A DNA stretch of 64,000 nt from Colius striatus (GCF_028858725.1 NC_084790.1:84569506-84633505); one strand, 5' to 3'; counted from the stretch's first letter, positions 1 to 14,139 are shown. Translations and numbers: made by a program. Notes: generated by a model not told the origin, from the letters alone.

Positions 1-3000
1 ACATCAAGGGAGGTCCCAGAGGCAAAGGGGTTTGGAGACTGGCAGAGCATCCTGACTGTGTGCTCACCCCCCAAAGCACTGGGTGTTGGTTATTTTTGGA
101 TAGTGGTCTGGATTAATCTTCAGTCTGAGCTCTTTTGTTCTTGTGCTACACCTTTATAAGTAGCACAGCCAGCCAGCAAGACAACAAAACATGCTCATTC
201 TGCACTTGTAACTTCCCATTAGTTTTCCATTGCTAGACACTATGGCAGGAGAGGTCTGAAAACATCTCACTGGATTAGGACTAAAATCTCATCGATATTA
301 TTAGCATCACATAGCACAAGAGTCTACATTTGCTGCAATCACTAACTTAGCACATTAATGACTGATGTAGCAAGGCTAATGCTATAAGAATTATGCAATA
401 TATATCATAATTGCTGAAGCAACTGTGCAAGCCTAATGAGAAACCAGAGAGCCTGGCTATGTGACATGAGGATGGAAAATCCTGATGCCGTGTGCCTGCT
501 AGTCTTTACATACTCTGTTTCCTTTTCAGGGAGGAAAGGGAGGGAGCAAAAATGACAGCACAGCAGTAGGTAGGAGTAAGGGTTTATGTACCTACTGGAA
601 GTATGCCTCTACATGGTGTCTCTCTTGCAACTATTCTACCAAAAATGTTCTCTACAAAAATGAATGAAAGTGAGAGAAATGTTCTGTCTCTGAGGAAATG
701 TGGGTTTCACCTGTTGCCCTGTAGTTCTTTGTTGGCCTGGGGAAGCTCTTCCTGAGACACATTTGGCTCAGCAACCAGCTGGGACAGCTGGGGTGGATAT
801 AAAGGAGCTGGGTAAGGACAATAAGCCCATGAAGCTCTCCAAAAGCTGTGAGTGATCGGGCAGGAACTCATGTCCAGCTCATGCATCAAGTTTGCCTTCT
901 AAAGCTGCTTCTGCTTGTTATGGTGTATTGAACTCACCTGGCTGCTGTGGCTGTAAACCTCAGTGAGGAGCGGAGTCGCAGCAATCCATACTGACAACAG
1001 GAAGGTTGCTCAGGCCTGGGCAGATGTTTGACTTTGGCAGGCAGCTGAGCAGTCTCAGACAGTCTGCTGTTTGCATTTGGTGTGGAAAATTGGAAAAGCA
1101 AGGACCTATTTACTTACCAAGATGTTTGAATCCAGGATGTCTCATATTCAGTAAAAGGGTGGTGGTGAGTAAACCTTGCAAGGGGCTGTAACGTGGCTCA
1201 CCTCTGTTCTGCTCTGTAGTGGTGCCTGCAAAAACAAAAAAAGTGCATTTCCAAAGCTTCAACAGCGTGACTGTTGTTAACACCTGACAAGAGAAACTCA
1301 GGGAGACTCACAAATGCAAACTGGAGCTTACAACACCAGCCAGTGGCAGGTTCACCCCTGCCAGTGCCTCCTGCCTCTCTCAAAGACGTGCATGGACGTG
1401 TACTGCACGTAGTCCATCCACTGTGGGCTTTGTGACCATCTCTGAAGCAAATCTCCCTGCTGGTCTCTCTGTTTTGTTGTTGCTTGGGTTGGTTGTTTGT
1501 GTTTTACTGTGATACCTCGAGCAAAATGCAGAAGTTTTAACATGAGAAGAACAATAATTCAGTGGATTCCACTGCAGCGGGAAGAAATCAAGAAGGAGGG
1601 GTAAAAAATGGGAACATTCACATCTATGGCAAGGGAAATGAAATATTTAATAAGCAAAATGCTGTATGTGCAAGGAGGGCTCCCCCAGCCCCCTGCTTTC
1701 TTCCTTGACAGAAATTAAACAACTTTTACACACCACGTAGTCTTCAGTACAGTATGCTAATGATGTCCCTGATGCCCTCTTCATCTGATCAAACTTAATT
1801 GTCTGTGTCAGGCTGCCAATTAACAAAAGGATCTCCTAGAGTACCAACTTCCAGAGCTACCTTAAAGGTTAATTGAATCATGTAAGCCCAATGCTCTGGC
1901 GGACTCAACTTCAGGATCCTATTCTAACCAGGGGTCTGTAGGGGTAACAAATAAAGGAAAAGTTTAATTGCTAAAGCAGCCAAATCTAACAGTTGCATTA
2001 AGAAAGAAATGATCTTTCACAGCTCTCTTCCCACCCCCTCACCCCCTTTTTTTTTTTTTCCAGAGCTTTGAAATAATCTTGGGCTTTTTGCATATATCAG
2101 GCAGCTTCTAGAGTTCACTTGCAGGGGGTAAATAGGAAGAAGCAAATTTTGCTCTTTGGTGTGTATGAAAACCCAGACAAAGAAGATACCCAGGTAAATC
2201 TAGAAGTGTGATTTATTCTTGTACTCACACACTACTTTCTGAAACGTTGCCCTACCAAATGCAAAGCGGCAGCGGATGGAGAGTCACAGCGCGAGAGCTG
2301 TGGGGATAGCGAAGCAACAAGCGCTGTCATCGCTCAAGGCATCGAAAGCCAGATAAAGGGTATCCCTAAATACATTTTTTAAAGTGCCTGATTTACAACA
2401 GAAGATTGTTACAGATGTTTCAGAGAAGGTGAAATGGAAAACAATGCCCACAGGAGGTATTGAATAAAAAAAAACCCCAAGCAAAACCCATGACTAGGAT
2501 ACAGCCTAGGTTAGGATTAGGAACCCTGAAGTCACAGCCTGCAGCTGGGGTGCCCTGTTCTTTTGGTAACATTTGGTTTTGGAGCGAGCTCTGCTATATT
2601 TGCACTGTGTGCCATCACCCCTGTTTGCCTCGGTACCCTAGAGCTGCCTTTTTCAGCATTTCGTCCTACTTATCTGGTATGAAAAGCAATATAGAGCCCT
2701 TTTGTGTACAAAACCACAAAGGACGTGGCAAGAAACAAGGGCAATGCTGGTATTTTGAAGAGTCTGAAGGAGATCGGTTACAAAAGAGTACAAAAGAAAG
2801 AAACGGGCTGTTGAAGCAATGGCCAAAGTGCAGTGTTGTAGATGAGCCAACCTAGGAGGCTGGCTAAGGGGACACCCGAGTTGAATGTCATTTTATATTT
2901 ACTTCACGAGTGTGTGGACTGCCTGAGGACTAAGCAGAAAAAGGCACTGCTAAAGGATTAAGAAATAATACATAAAAAATGTTAAATAACAAACAAAAAT

Positions 3001-3935
3001 ACCTTGCCAGCAGGATTTTACAAAGGCATCTGACAACAGTGCTTGGCAGAGTTGACTTTCCTAGCATCCTGCTAACTCACTGGGTCTCCACATACTACTT
3101 CTATCTTCACCCCAGAAAGGCAGGAAAGTGGCTGTTATCCTTTCCCCATAGTCAAAAAAACCCAAGGTGCAGAAGCTGTCAGTGCCAGGGGCAGCAGAGA
3201 TATGATGGGGCATGGGGGGAGAGATGCAGCCCTGCCCACCATCCCTGCACCCATCTCACATGGGGCTTCACCACTCTCCAAGTAGAGAGGTGACCTGGGA
3301 AGGGATGCACAGATGCTCATGGATCCCATTGTCCAACAGCTCAGTGAGGAGGGGTTGTCTACAGCTGCTCTGGGGCAGTTGCCTCCTTTCCTCAGAAGTA
3401 ACTCAGCAAACTGACACTCTTGGCCATCTCCCAGGTGTGCTGAGCATCTTGAAACCCAAGTGAATTAAGCCAAGTAAAACTCAGTGCATCCACCAGCAAA
3501 AACATGTGCTGCCTAGTGGAACAGACAAAACACCACAAACAAAAGCTTAGGGATGCATTTTAAGGGGCAAAGTCTAGGGGGAAAAAAGGGCTCTAAAGCT
3601 AACAGTGCTAAACCATATGATACCTACAGCTGATATGACCCAGCAGATATTTATCCAGAATTTATCCCCAAACTTGCTTTAGATATAATTTGATTTGACC
3701 TCTCCACCCATTTTTCATTTAAATACGTGTCACTTCACTAGTCTAGGCCAGGTAAAAGTTTTCCTTGCTGAAATATGATTCTCCTCTTACAGCACGACAT
3801 TATCTTTTCCCTCCTAATAAAAGGAAATAAAAACCCACTGTGTCCCTGTTTTCTCTTTTCCAAGGGTACTCTGGCTGCTCTCACACTCCCTTGCAAGAGC
3901 TCCCTCCCCTCCCACGGCTGCTGTGCATCGTGATG
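1..3935. other. Single-copy non-coding DNA
   Basis: No gene, RNA or transposon was recognised. A 131-codon plus-strand frame at 2460-2855 begins in an A-rich run and lacks protein features. Mild AT-rich complex sequence at 1735-1990 could be regulatory, but I see no strong motif cluster. Confidence 0.5.
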
Positions 3936-4500
3936 ATGTCGATGGTTTGCACTTAACTGACATTGTCTGCGTGTGAGCAAACAGAAGCCGACACGGCCGC
4001 CCCTCTAACAAACTCCTGCAAACTGAGCTATTATCAACGGCAGGGCCCTGCTGTACCGCTGGCGGGCACAGTAATTAATTTCCATGCATATCATTGCCAG
4101 GATCGCTTACTGATCCAGGGAGCAAGATCAGAGATGTCACACCATAAATTGAGTCAGAGCCTTCACCTCTGTGTTCAGCGTGCAATTTTACACGCGCTTG
4201 ACAAAGTAACAAACAGGGGGTAAAAAAGGCAGCAGTTCCCCAGGGTGATGGACGGGGGGAATTGGCCCAATAAATTGTTCCCTGTAAAAAGCAATGTTTT
4301 CCTCATTAAAAGGCGGTGAATTCTCTATTGCTTTTCATTAGTTGTGGCCTTGCTAGACGTGAGGTTTAATTGGCAGTGTGTTTACAGGACGCCGGCCTCA
4401 GAGGTGAAGGAGACAAAGAGGCTGAAAAGAGATTCTTATTTATTAAGGAGAGGTGACAGGCAGCTGTTTAATAAGTTTCTGTGTGGGTCCTGGAAGAAGT
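3936..4500. promoter_or_regulatory. Candidate conserved regulatory block
   Basis: A complex, repeat-free block with unusual CpG content for AT-rich surroundings (GACACGGCCGCCCC, ACGCGCTTG). TAATTAAT (4072-4079) is followed 4 bp later by ATGCATAT (4084-4091), and TTAATTGG lies at 4366-4373. The mixture of retained CpGs and homeodomain/POU cores suggests a constrained enhancer. Conservation is untested. Confidence 0.4.
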
Positions 4501-7500
4501 TGCACCCATGAAGAATGGCTGTGCAGGTGTAACCCCTTCTGTGCCATTGCTTTGTCTGTTTATGCCATCAGAATTTAAAGCCTCCATCCTTCCCCTTCTT
4601 GCAGGGATACTAAAATAAAAAAGATATTAAAAAATATAACAACATAATGATAAAAACAAACTTCAAAGGCCCTGGTTGACCGCTCTGCTTTCAGATGCTT
4701 TTGAAACACTGAAGCATTCTCCCTCCACTTGGTGTTTTTAAGAGAGACTGTATTGGGATTACACCACTCCTTCTTGTTCACAGGAGGTTGTAGATATGGG
4801 GTCAGCCCCTCCACACTCTAGTAAAGCAGGAACAGCCCAGGGAAACGTTAAAGGATGGACCTTTTGTGGCTGGCCTCTGTAGGCCCCAGGGTCTGCATAA
4901 AGACTCTCAAGGACTCAGCAGTTGCACAAAACCAGTAATATTTTTAAAATATCAATAAAAAAATCACGTATAGGAGTGCAGGGATTAAATTAGAACATTC
5001 AAAAAGCAAAGTTCTCTGTAAGAAGAGAAAACAGACACTACCCGTTGATGACTGGCAGAATTGGCTTCAGCTACAGATCTGAGCTGAGTGGAAGAAAAAA
5101 AGGTTATGGCTTGGTAAGCAACGTTATCTTTGACACTTTTACCACCAAAAAGATACACCTACCATTGAATGTTACACATACCTACCTATTTTTGCAAATT
5201 CCAGCTCTCTACCTGCCTATAAAAATCAACACTGGAATTGAGCATATAAAATACAACGCTAGAGTAAAAGAAAAAAGCAGATCAGAGCCTCTTTCTGTCT
5301 CCAGGAGGTGGAACGTTACAGTGCCTCCTATTTAGCAACCAGAGAAACCCTTCAGTTTAATGAAAAGTGTGCTTTGAATCCCATCACCTGTCACCCAAGA
5401 TGTTTTTGGTTTGCCTCTTAACAAGCATATGTAAAGGTGCATCTTTGCAGCCTGTCTTCTTCCATCCTTTGAACTATCTCACTCCCTAAAAGTATCAATC
5501 AGAGTCTGCCTAAAAGCTTGTAGATGAGGAGCATCCCATGAATCGTTTCACTCTGTTGACATGAGTCTCTCCTTCTGATCACCAGATCAGGCAAATGAGG
5601 TAGATGGGCTGGAGCAGCAGTACGTCCTCTGCTGTGCTGGCAAACTCAGCATGTAGAGCAATTTGAGGTCCCCTTCCTGAGGTGAAAAACGGAGTGGCTC
5701 AGTTTCTGGGTGCTCCCCGAGGCCTTAGATGCTTTATGTAACTTAGGGAAGCAAACTGCAAATAAGAGCTCGAAACAGTATTGCAAATCAATGCTCCAAC
5801 AATTATCCCCATTTTATATTTGTCTCTAATCAACGTGTTTAAGAGCAATACAGCCATCCTGGCACTCCACAGCTTGTTGTGCTTACAAGAAATACTGGTG
5901 GAATGGGAGCCTTAAAATTAAGTAGCATGGAGTGTCCAGTAATTAATTTGATTTTTACATCCATTCTTTATTTAATGCAACTTCAAAACTACGTTAGAAG
6001 CTGGAAATGAGCAGTGTAGCATGAAAATGAACTGGCCAGGTTCCAAGTGAGGCAGGGATTAGCATAACGCTCAATGTTGGGGATTGTCTTCATCACTGAG
6101 CTTGGGAGGCAGGGGCGTCCAACGGAGGGGGAGAAGAGCTATGTGACCATACACTGAGAGATGAAAGCAGAGCTCTGTGCCCTGGGTAATCATCTCAGCT
6201 CCAGTCCCATCAGAAGAGAGGGAAGAGAAGGAAGCAAAGATCAGGGCTTTGATCAGAGGCTGGGAGGAGACTGATGTCTGGATGGGAAGGCTGAAGCACA
6301 GTTTGGGTTCTGCTCTGGGACCATAAGACCTGAACTTTGCTCTTCATGACTTGTGTTGCTTTTGTGTCTCCATGAGTTGCTAGAAGAGTTCCATTCCCCA
6401 GGATCAAATTGTTTAAACTGTATTTGAGTGGGATTCGTATAGGAGCCACAATGAATCATTTCCTTCCCTTAATCTCCATCTTCACACCCCCATCTTCCTC
6501 ATCTTCCCCATCTTCCCCATCTTCCCCATCTTTCCATCTACTACTTCCAGGGGAGCTGACCCACTAACAACGTCTCTCTGGTGATTCACATCCTCCTGCA
6601 GTTGTTTTGGCAGTAGAGCTTTTTCAGGATGAAATCTGGGATCTGATAGTTTTCCATGGAGTAATGTCAAAAAAGTCCAGAAAATCTGGACCTTCAGACT
6701 AGTTGTAAATCCAGATGAATTAAGGCTAAATAACAATCAAATATTTCTCACCATTCATGTTTTTCTGTATCAGCTTAACTACCAGTTCCTTAGACAATCT
6801 GTGGAACTTCACCACCAGCTAAGGCTATCTGAAGCACTACAATGGTCAGGAAGATGAATTTTCTCCGCTGGGTTCAGTGGGGTGGCCATCATCTCACTGA
6901 GCTCAAATGATATCTGTCACAATCTGTTTCTCCAGTCTTTTCCACTTCTCTTTCAAGGAAATGCAGTGAGAGGAGAGTAAGTGATGGGGAAACTCAGTCT
7001 GGGTCTTAGCAGAAAATCTATTGGAACTGTTTTACCTGAGTGAAGCAGGTAAGGAAAGCTGACAAAACCATGCAACTTCAGTAGTGATTGGCAGATTGGA
7101 CAAAGCAAACACAAGTATTTTTTGAGGAACATATTTCTCCTGTCTCTAGGAAGAAAAAAATGAAGTCAGAATGTATTTCAGCCCCTAAGCACAGCTTTGG
7201 TTATTGAAGGAAACAGAAGAAAAATCCACTCTGCACTAGTGTAACTTAGCAAGGAATCACCCAAACTCAAACCTGAGGAAGTTTTGCTAAGTTATACTAT
7301 CAGGTTATCCTGACTTGGTGGCAATGAAAGGCAGAGCTGGGAGCCAGGGCTGGATCTGAGCAAAACTAGCCTTAGATGTTATAGCTCACAGCTTTTCAAG
7401 CCATCATTCCTGCCCCTGATTCACCGAGTGGAAAGGGATACAGCTTCCTGGCTGCAGCAGGGAAAATGTTTATTGTTTTCAGATGCCATCTCCCAACGAA

Positions 7501-9045
7501 GCCATGATGGCTCATACTGAGGTACAGGCTAAGGAGGCAGAGAGTTTAGGGATGCCCATTCTCAAGTCTCCACTCTGACAGTGTAGGAGACAAATATTTC
7601 TGCAAGAAGAAACAGAGTTACCATTTACTATAATGTTTTAGCAATTTCTGCTAGAGTTTGTGTTGATTCTTTAAGGTAACTGTATGATCAGCTCCTAGAT
7701 CTCTGATACCTTGTTGTGTCCCTGCTCTATAGCTTTTTGAGTGTCTCTTCCATTCCTTACCAGATGTGAATGTCTTTTGGGCAGAGGTGATTGGTCTGAT
7801 TTTGCTGCTGCTGTTTGCTGGTAAAACACCTGGTCCTGGGAAGTTCAGTGATGTCAAGTTGGGAGCCAAGGAGGTACTGGTGCTAATGCACTATTCTTGG
7901 CTGCTCTTTTCTTGGTTCATGTATATCTCCACTTTCAGGCTCTGGTCCCTCTGCCCTGGGGCTGCCTAAGTACAGCAGACCATCAGTGGGCTATCTTCTG
8001 CTTGGGGTGGCTGGCACTTGGGACTGTGCCTGTCCACCAGTGAGGCCTCTGCCACAGCCAAAACCAGAACTCAAGGATGAAAGAACACCTTCATTTGAAC
8101 CAGAGTCCCTTAAACCAGAGTCCCCATAGTACAAAAGTTGATGCCACTGTGAATGCACTTGGTGATAGGGTTGTCTTGGCTGTGCAGGGTTGCCTCATTG
8201 ACCCCATGCCTCATGGGTAGCCTGGCAGGTCTGAGGGATGTGTTGAACACAACTGCCAGAGCTGCCCATGGCTTCTCCCTAGGGCAAGTACCCTGCCTTG
8301 CTCACTCACCCCTAAGGAAACCTTGCTTTTGCATTCCTTGTGATCAAACATGGGGGCTATGTCACCCTGCAGTAACATCCTTCCTCTCTCGTCCCAGCTT
8401 CCTTCACTAACACTGTTGCATCACCCCTTGGTTACACTAAATTCCTGGCCTTGAATTTCAGACCTTCAGATCCATTTGTGCTTTTAAAGCACAGCAGTTT
8501 GACATGATCAGGTATAACAGCACAGGCTGTTGTGAAGATATTATTAAGTTTGACCTTGCAAAGAGACAATGCATTGAGTCCCAGCACAGCCAGAGGTAAC
8601 CTGTGGATAGGAAAGCCACAAATAGACCTAAACAAGTGCAGTACAGTTTTGTATCCAAACCTGCTGATGCTGAAGCCAGCAGCAGCTCCTCTCTACTGTT
8701 TGGTTCCAGACGTTGGTTTTCCTACTCCTTTTTGTAAGAGTAAAACCTTAAGGTATTGAGTACATCATACAAACGTCACAACCCATTACTGCAGCGTGTT
8801 CAACCTCCATGCAGGCTTCTTCCTGAGATTGTACACATACTGACCAACATTAATGTTAAGCAGCAGCAAAGGCCCTTCATAACACTGCTGCTTTCTTTAC
8901 AGGGCATCCTGGCTCAAGGTTATCAAAAACTCCTCATCTCTTTCTAATGACAGGGACTGGATTTCAAAGCCAGTGGGAGAAGCATGCATTGTCAGATGGG
9001 CCACATTCATACTATTGCACTGCCTCAAAGTCCAAGACCTGGGCA
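4501..9045. other. Single-copy non-coding DNA
   Basis: No gene or transposon was recognised apart from the 9-bp repeat listed. A 14-bp direct duplication AACCAGAGTCCC..AACCAGAGTCCC occurs at about 8098-8125. Confidence 0.5.
6492..6536. repeat. 9-bp tandem repeat, five units
   Basis: Unit ATCTTCCCC, units starting at 6492, 6501, 6510, 6519 and 6528; the first and last are imperfect. The minus strand would read a GKM tripeptide repeat, but the surrounding frame is not a gene. Confidence 0.93.
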
Positions 9046-9147
9046 AGTTACTGTGTGACCTACTCTAGGTGGTCTTGCTCTGGCAAGGGGGTTGAGTTAG
9101 ACGGTCTTTCAAGGTGCCTTCCCACTCTTAAGATTCTATGATTGTGT
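9046..9147 (+). mobile_element. CR1 LINE 3' end
   Basis: CTGTGTGACCTACTCTAGGT, GGTCTTGCTCTGGCAAGGGG and GTTGAGTTAGACGGTC end in GATTCTATGATTGTGTGA. This is a diverged ~100-bp CR1 3' terminus. Confidence 0.85.
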
Positions 9148-10470
9148 GAAAGTCTGCTGTACACTGAACAGGTCATGAAATGGAAACCTGGTACGTGGAA
9201 AAGCAACAGTTGCTGAGCAGATGGTTTCTTCTGGACATCTGGATGGAACCCAAATGGACACTTTGTGGACGTTTCTTCTGGACAACTGTATATCTACTCA
9301 AAGAGAGCCTTTCTAGCTGCTTGAACAACTAGAGTGTTTCCTCCTAGCAGCAGCAGCACGGTTGCTTATTACTGACTGATACATGAGAGCCAAATTACAT
9401 ACATGACAGCCCCAGTGCTGGTTACACATGGCAGAGGTGGCAGCATAGAAAGTGCTTTTCAAAGTTTACTTCTCTCGATACAAGGGGCTGGTTATTTTCA
9501 ATCCCTTCTTTCCCACTGTTTGTTTCTCTGGTTGGGTGATCTGTTCTCCAGATCTTCACACTAGTTTTACATTTGACCTGATGTAACGAAGGAAGGCAGA
9601 ATGACTCCTGGATCTGCGCTTGAGCACCTTTACTGGAGCCTTGGCAAACAAGTTGTCTCCTGGGCAGAGCTTCAGAGCAACTTTCCATCAAAACGTGGCT
9701 CCACACTGACACACCACCTCACAAAAAACTCCAGGGCTGCACCCAGCCCTAATGAACAAAAGCAAAAGCCCAGCAACATCACAGAGATCTGCCACTGCCC
9801 TTTGCTTCTCGTTTATTCATGGGATGCACATTAACTGAATTAGGAGCAAAGCAAAGGTGTTACTGTCTGAGCACAGCCCCATCTGCCCACTGGTGTACGT
9901 AAGGAGAGATTAATAATTTAAAGGAAAGTCTCTGCTTACAGCTGGGGGAAAGGGAATCCTTGTTGTCCCCCATGACCACCCAGCAGAGACAGAATGGAGA
10001 TGATGAGAACTCGCTGGCTGCCTTCAGTCTTGGCTGTGCCTGTGAGTGGCAGAGGAGCACAGAATGGCCCATCAGAGGCCTGAGAGGGAAATAAACAGCA
10101 TTTACTGAAATATCCCGTGTCAGTCAAGAGGGCTCCAGCAAGCATGGTCTAAATCTGCTGCCAGGAGATAGGGTGAGGGAGGTTGGGGTCCAGTCACAGG
10201 TTCCATCCTGGGGCTTTTCCAAGGATATTTCCTTTGCAGCTAATCCTGGGTGGATGGAGTTAAAACTTCTCCATGTCAAAAAGACAATGCCCTGTGCTTA
10301 GTAATAAGATGCTGAGGGATTCTTTGGCACTCAGAGAAATGCCTATTTTCTAATTTTGTTTTTAAACCAAGAGAGAGAAACCTCTCTTCTGGTTCTGGGT
10401 TGTTTTATGTTTTTTTCCTGCATGCACCCATTAACATTTAAGGACATCCCCTATTTCTAACAAAAGTTTT
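9148..10470. other. Single-copy non-coding DNA
   Basis: No gene or repeat was recognised. Confidence 0.45.
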
Positions 10471-11460
10471 AATACACCAGGCAGAAGGACGGCTCTACAC
10501 TGCCACCAGTAATGAAAATCAGGCTTGCCAGCCAGGAAGGCAGTTTAACCCCTTGGTCACACCTTGCCTTTTAATTCCCTTTGAATAGGCCTGATACAGT
10601 TTTGATGGAAAACACACCCTGTGCATGGTTCAGAAGGCTACAGAATTGAGAGCTATTAAATACTAAAAAGACAAGGTGAGAAACAATTTGCAAAATCTCC
10701 TCTTTTTATAGACTGCAGCTATTGAGAAAAATTGAGTAAATTCCCCAGCTACCAAGACTGCAGTCTGTTTCAAGATTCCATCAATTTTTTACGGTACAAT
10801 CAATATTTATGAATCCCCAAAGAAATGTTGCAAAGAGAAACATGGTGAAACATTTTCCATGCAGTTGCAAAGATGTAACACGGGGACCTAAATAACTTTT
10901 AAAATAATCTCAATGACAATCAAAGTGCCTTACATAGCCAATATGGTTTAATGTCAGTGTTTATATTAGCTCTCTTCTAAAGAATAGATGGAAAGGGAGG
11001 GGGGGAAAAAAAAAGTGAGGAAAATGTTTGCAGTTTAATCTCTCCTAAAGAAGACATTTTGCTATAATAAGTATTCTGTAATTTGGTGCTTAAAAATTCA
11101 AAAGAAGCACTATATTGGAAGTTCTTTGATTTTTTTTATGCATTAAAAATATTCACCATCATGCAAGCAATGGATTTTTCAGTCAGCTGGAAAAAAAGAA
11201 AAATTCTATAAAAACTAGACAAACAGATCCACATTCCCTTTAATGGCTACTTTAGGTTTAATATCTAAACTTATTTAAATAACTCTGAACCCTCCTGCTG
11301 AGAAATATTGAAAGTAATGGATTCCTTTGTGTGTAATCTCCATTTACATGTAGAGTTTAATTTCCCTCTGGGCTGAACCTGTGTAAAACTTGCCTTGAAA
11401 TGTCCCTCTGTAAAAAAAAAAACCACAATGTTTAGGGTGATGCCTTTAATTTTATTTAAA
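10471..11460. promoter_or_regulatory. Candidate conserved non-coding block, AT-rich
   Basis: About 1 kb without repeats, with complex AT-rich sequence such as ACAATCAATATTTATGAATC and TTTGAATAGGCCTGATAC. No coding potential. It resembles conserved intergenic sequence around developmental genes, on composition and complexity only. Confidence 0.25.
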
Positions 11461-13014
11461 ATCTATTTTGCACGTTAAAAAGCAAATGAGCCGCCCAAAA
11501 CGGCGACTGCGCAGCCTGGAGTTGAATATCAGCGATCATGGCAAAGGTCAGTCTGCGCTCCAGATGCCCCAAAGCCCACCCAAGAGCAAGCTCAGCCCTG
11601 CTGTGCTCACCAAGCCAGGGAGACGTTTCTCCTCCTGTGATGCTGGTACCCTCCAAACCCCTGTGTGAATTTTGCTACGACTTTTCTGCGAGAAAGTCAG
11701 ACGGAGTTTGCTTTTTGGGTGGAGCGATTATAAATTTTAAGCTTCTCCCTTGATGTTTGGATATCCTTTGGCTCCTTCCCTCACCTCAGTCCTGTTCCAC
11801 CTGGCACCATGTAAATTTTAGCTGAAAACGGCCCATCGAGCACATTTTTATTTGATTGCCTTCGCCTCTTTTTTTGTCCCTTCTTTTTCCTATTTTCTTG
11901 TTTTAACTCTGAAGAGACAATGCTGGGAGAGATCCCTGTTAACGAACCAGTAACTCAAAGCACTTAATTAACCTACACCAAAACCTTAACTTTGGTGCTA
12001 ATATTTTGTGTTTAAACATTGGCGAGGGCTAAAGAAGTAAGGAAATCTGATGAATTCGCAAAACACTTTCAGTGAGGCTTATTTCCCCAAATTAATCAGG
12101 CAAGATGCAGTCCCAGCTATTTATAAGTCTAGTTAAGTATTGCTCCCTTGCGAGGTGTCTATTTTTTTATCCTCTCTCCTCCTGTACTTACTGAGGTGTC
12201 TCAGTAATTCAGCCTCTTACCTAGATATCTCATCCAGGGGAATTTCGCTGGGAAGATCTGATATCTGATCTGTTTCTATATTTAATGACATATTTCATCA
12301 GGGGGGAATATTTTATGAAACCATTCCCCCTGAAACTGGGGTTTTTTTTTGTTGTTGGGTTTTATTTTTTTTACAGTGAGCTACGTTCAAAATAGTAATA
12401 TTTTAAATCATGTTTTTGCTGGAAAACACAATAAAAAGACATTCTGCTCTTCCAGGAGGATTAAGCAAGATCTACCTTAAGGAGAGAGTACAGCAGCAGG
12501 AAAAAAAAAAGGCTTGTCCTCAGAAAACTTTGGAATGTTATTTAATTTAGATAAATTAAACCCTCACAACCTCTGAAATTAAGGTACTTGAGGATGGGGA
12601 TGATGATGGAAACCATCCACAGCAGGGTGAACCACGAGCACTGTACCGTGATGAAGGTGGGGACACTCAGGCTGTCTGCACCTTCTCCTGGTAAACACCA
12701 GAAAGAGTTAAAAGATCAAACACTCTTCAACCCCACGCAGCTTTCCAGTTTATAAAATATATATTTTTAAAAATGTTGCCCCTGCTGGGACAAAAAATGT
12801 AACAATAAAGCTGCAGACTGGTTTTGTGACAGAAGCTCTCCTCTCCACCCAGGCAGCCAGGGATGACTTGGCCAACATTTAATGAGTTTACAACGTTAGA
12901 TTTCTCTTTATCTTTTAATCCATTTAATCAACAAAATTCAAAGCAAGCAAACAAACAGGAAAAGAGACAAAACAACAACAAAAAAAAAACCCCACCCCAA
13001 AACAATGCCCCCAA
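11461..13014. other. Single-copy non-coding DNA, AT-rich
   Basis: No gene or transposon was recognised. A small CpG-containing patch (11490-11540, with CGGCGACTGCGCAG, an NRF1-like core) stands out. T- and A-rich low-complexity runs occur at 12340-12375 and 12975-12990. Confidence 0.45.
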
Positions 13015-13215
13015 TTTGTGTTTTGTTTGACTGCGAGTAATATTCATGTCTGCATGAGGATGGCATGTAATTAACATGTCATAATCAAAATGACTAAGTT
13101 TGACACATTATAATCACTGCATGGAGATTATAGCATTGCCACAGGCGATCTGCACAGCCTATCTTAATATCATTTGCATAATGAAAGCATGGTGGCAGTA
13201 ATAGCTTTTTTCTCT
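13015..13215. promoter_or_regulatory. Candidate conserved regulatory element with POU octamer
   Basis: A repeat-free 200-bp block. It has a perfect POU octamer ATTTGCAT (13172-13179) followed by AATGA, a TAATTA homeodomain core inside the near-palindrome CATGTAATTAACATG (13065-13079), and TGTCATAATCA and ATTATAATCA elements. This combination is typical of neural developmental enhancers in vertebrates. I did not and could not test conservation. Confidence 0.45.
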
Positions 13216-14139
13216 TGTTATCATAATTTCACCCAGGGCTTCAAAGGGCTTCGGTACTGTCAGATGTTGCCTGTTAAAAGTCATTGCAAGTTGAAGACTC
13301 CAGTTCAAGTGACCCAAGTATTTCCATGTGCCACGTGGCTGAAGGAAAATATGACAAGATGGGCTTTTTTTCCTCTGGCTTCCCAGAAAATATGTGTGCA
13401 TTTTCGTTTAGGGTCCCAATGGAGGACCTCTTTCTTACCTTGGGAGGCTCCTCCACAACTGGGCTGGGTTTTCTGCACAACGCCCACATTTCCTATGAAT
13501 TGGGAATAACAGGGCACGCTGACACAGCACCTTCCCCAAAACATCCATGGAGTATGCCTGCATGGTGATGCTCCAGCCTGATTGTATCACCTCCATGGAG
13601 GGATTTCTTACTCACTCCCCTGGAGCAGAGAGGACACCTCCAAGCAGCTTGTCTTGCCCAGGACATTGACTGCAGTGCTCCAAAGTGATGCCAGTCTGGA
13701 AGGTAATAGCTCGCCCTAAGCAGAGAACAGTATGTGCTTTGGTGATCAGTTCAGCAAATCAATGGTCACTGCTGCAGCCTCTTTAGCTGGTTTCTATCTA
13801 TTATTAAGGGATAAGCACCGTTTATTAAATGGAAGAAATGTCTGCAAACCTCAGAGAAAATGAAAAAGGAAAGGTGAGAACTGACATTGGGTCACAACAA
13901 GGAGCTCAGCTTGATGCCCCATGTCCCCTGTGGTGTAAGCAGAACCCTGTGGTGCAAAGAGCTGGCGAGGAGCAATCTGCTGTCCCTTGGCATGAAAAAT
14001 GGATGGCACATTGCAGAAGGCTGTTATTCAAATCACAGTCCTGCTTTTGGCTCAAGAAGGATGCAGACCACATCTAGGCACCTCAGAGAGTTCCATCACG
14101 GGAAGGGAATATCCCAGAAGCTCCCAAACTTTGTCCATC
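13216..14139. other. Single-copy non-coding DNA
   Basis: Nothing recognised. Several overlapping frames at 13.17-13.57 kb on both strands are mutual shadows and none has protein features. Confidence 0.5.

Noticed and set aside
6482-6736. Minus-strand frame with GKM tripeptide repeats
   Set aside because: The repeat is just the translation of the 9-bp tandem repeat; the rest of the frame is unremarkable.
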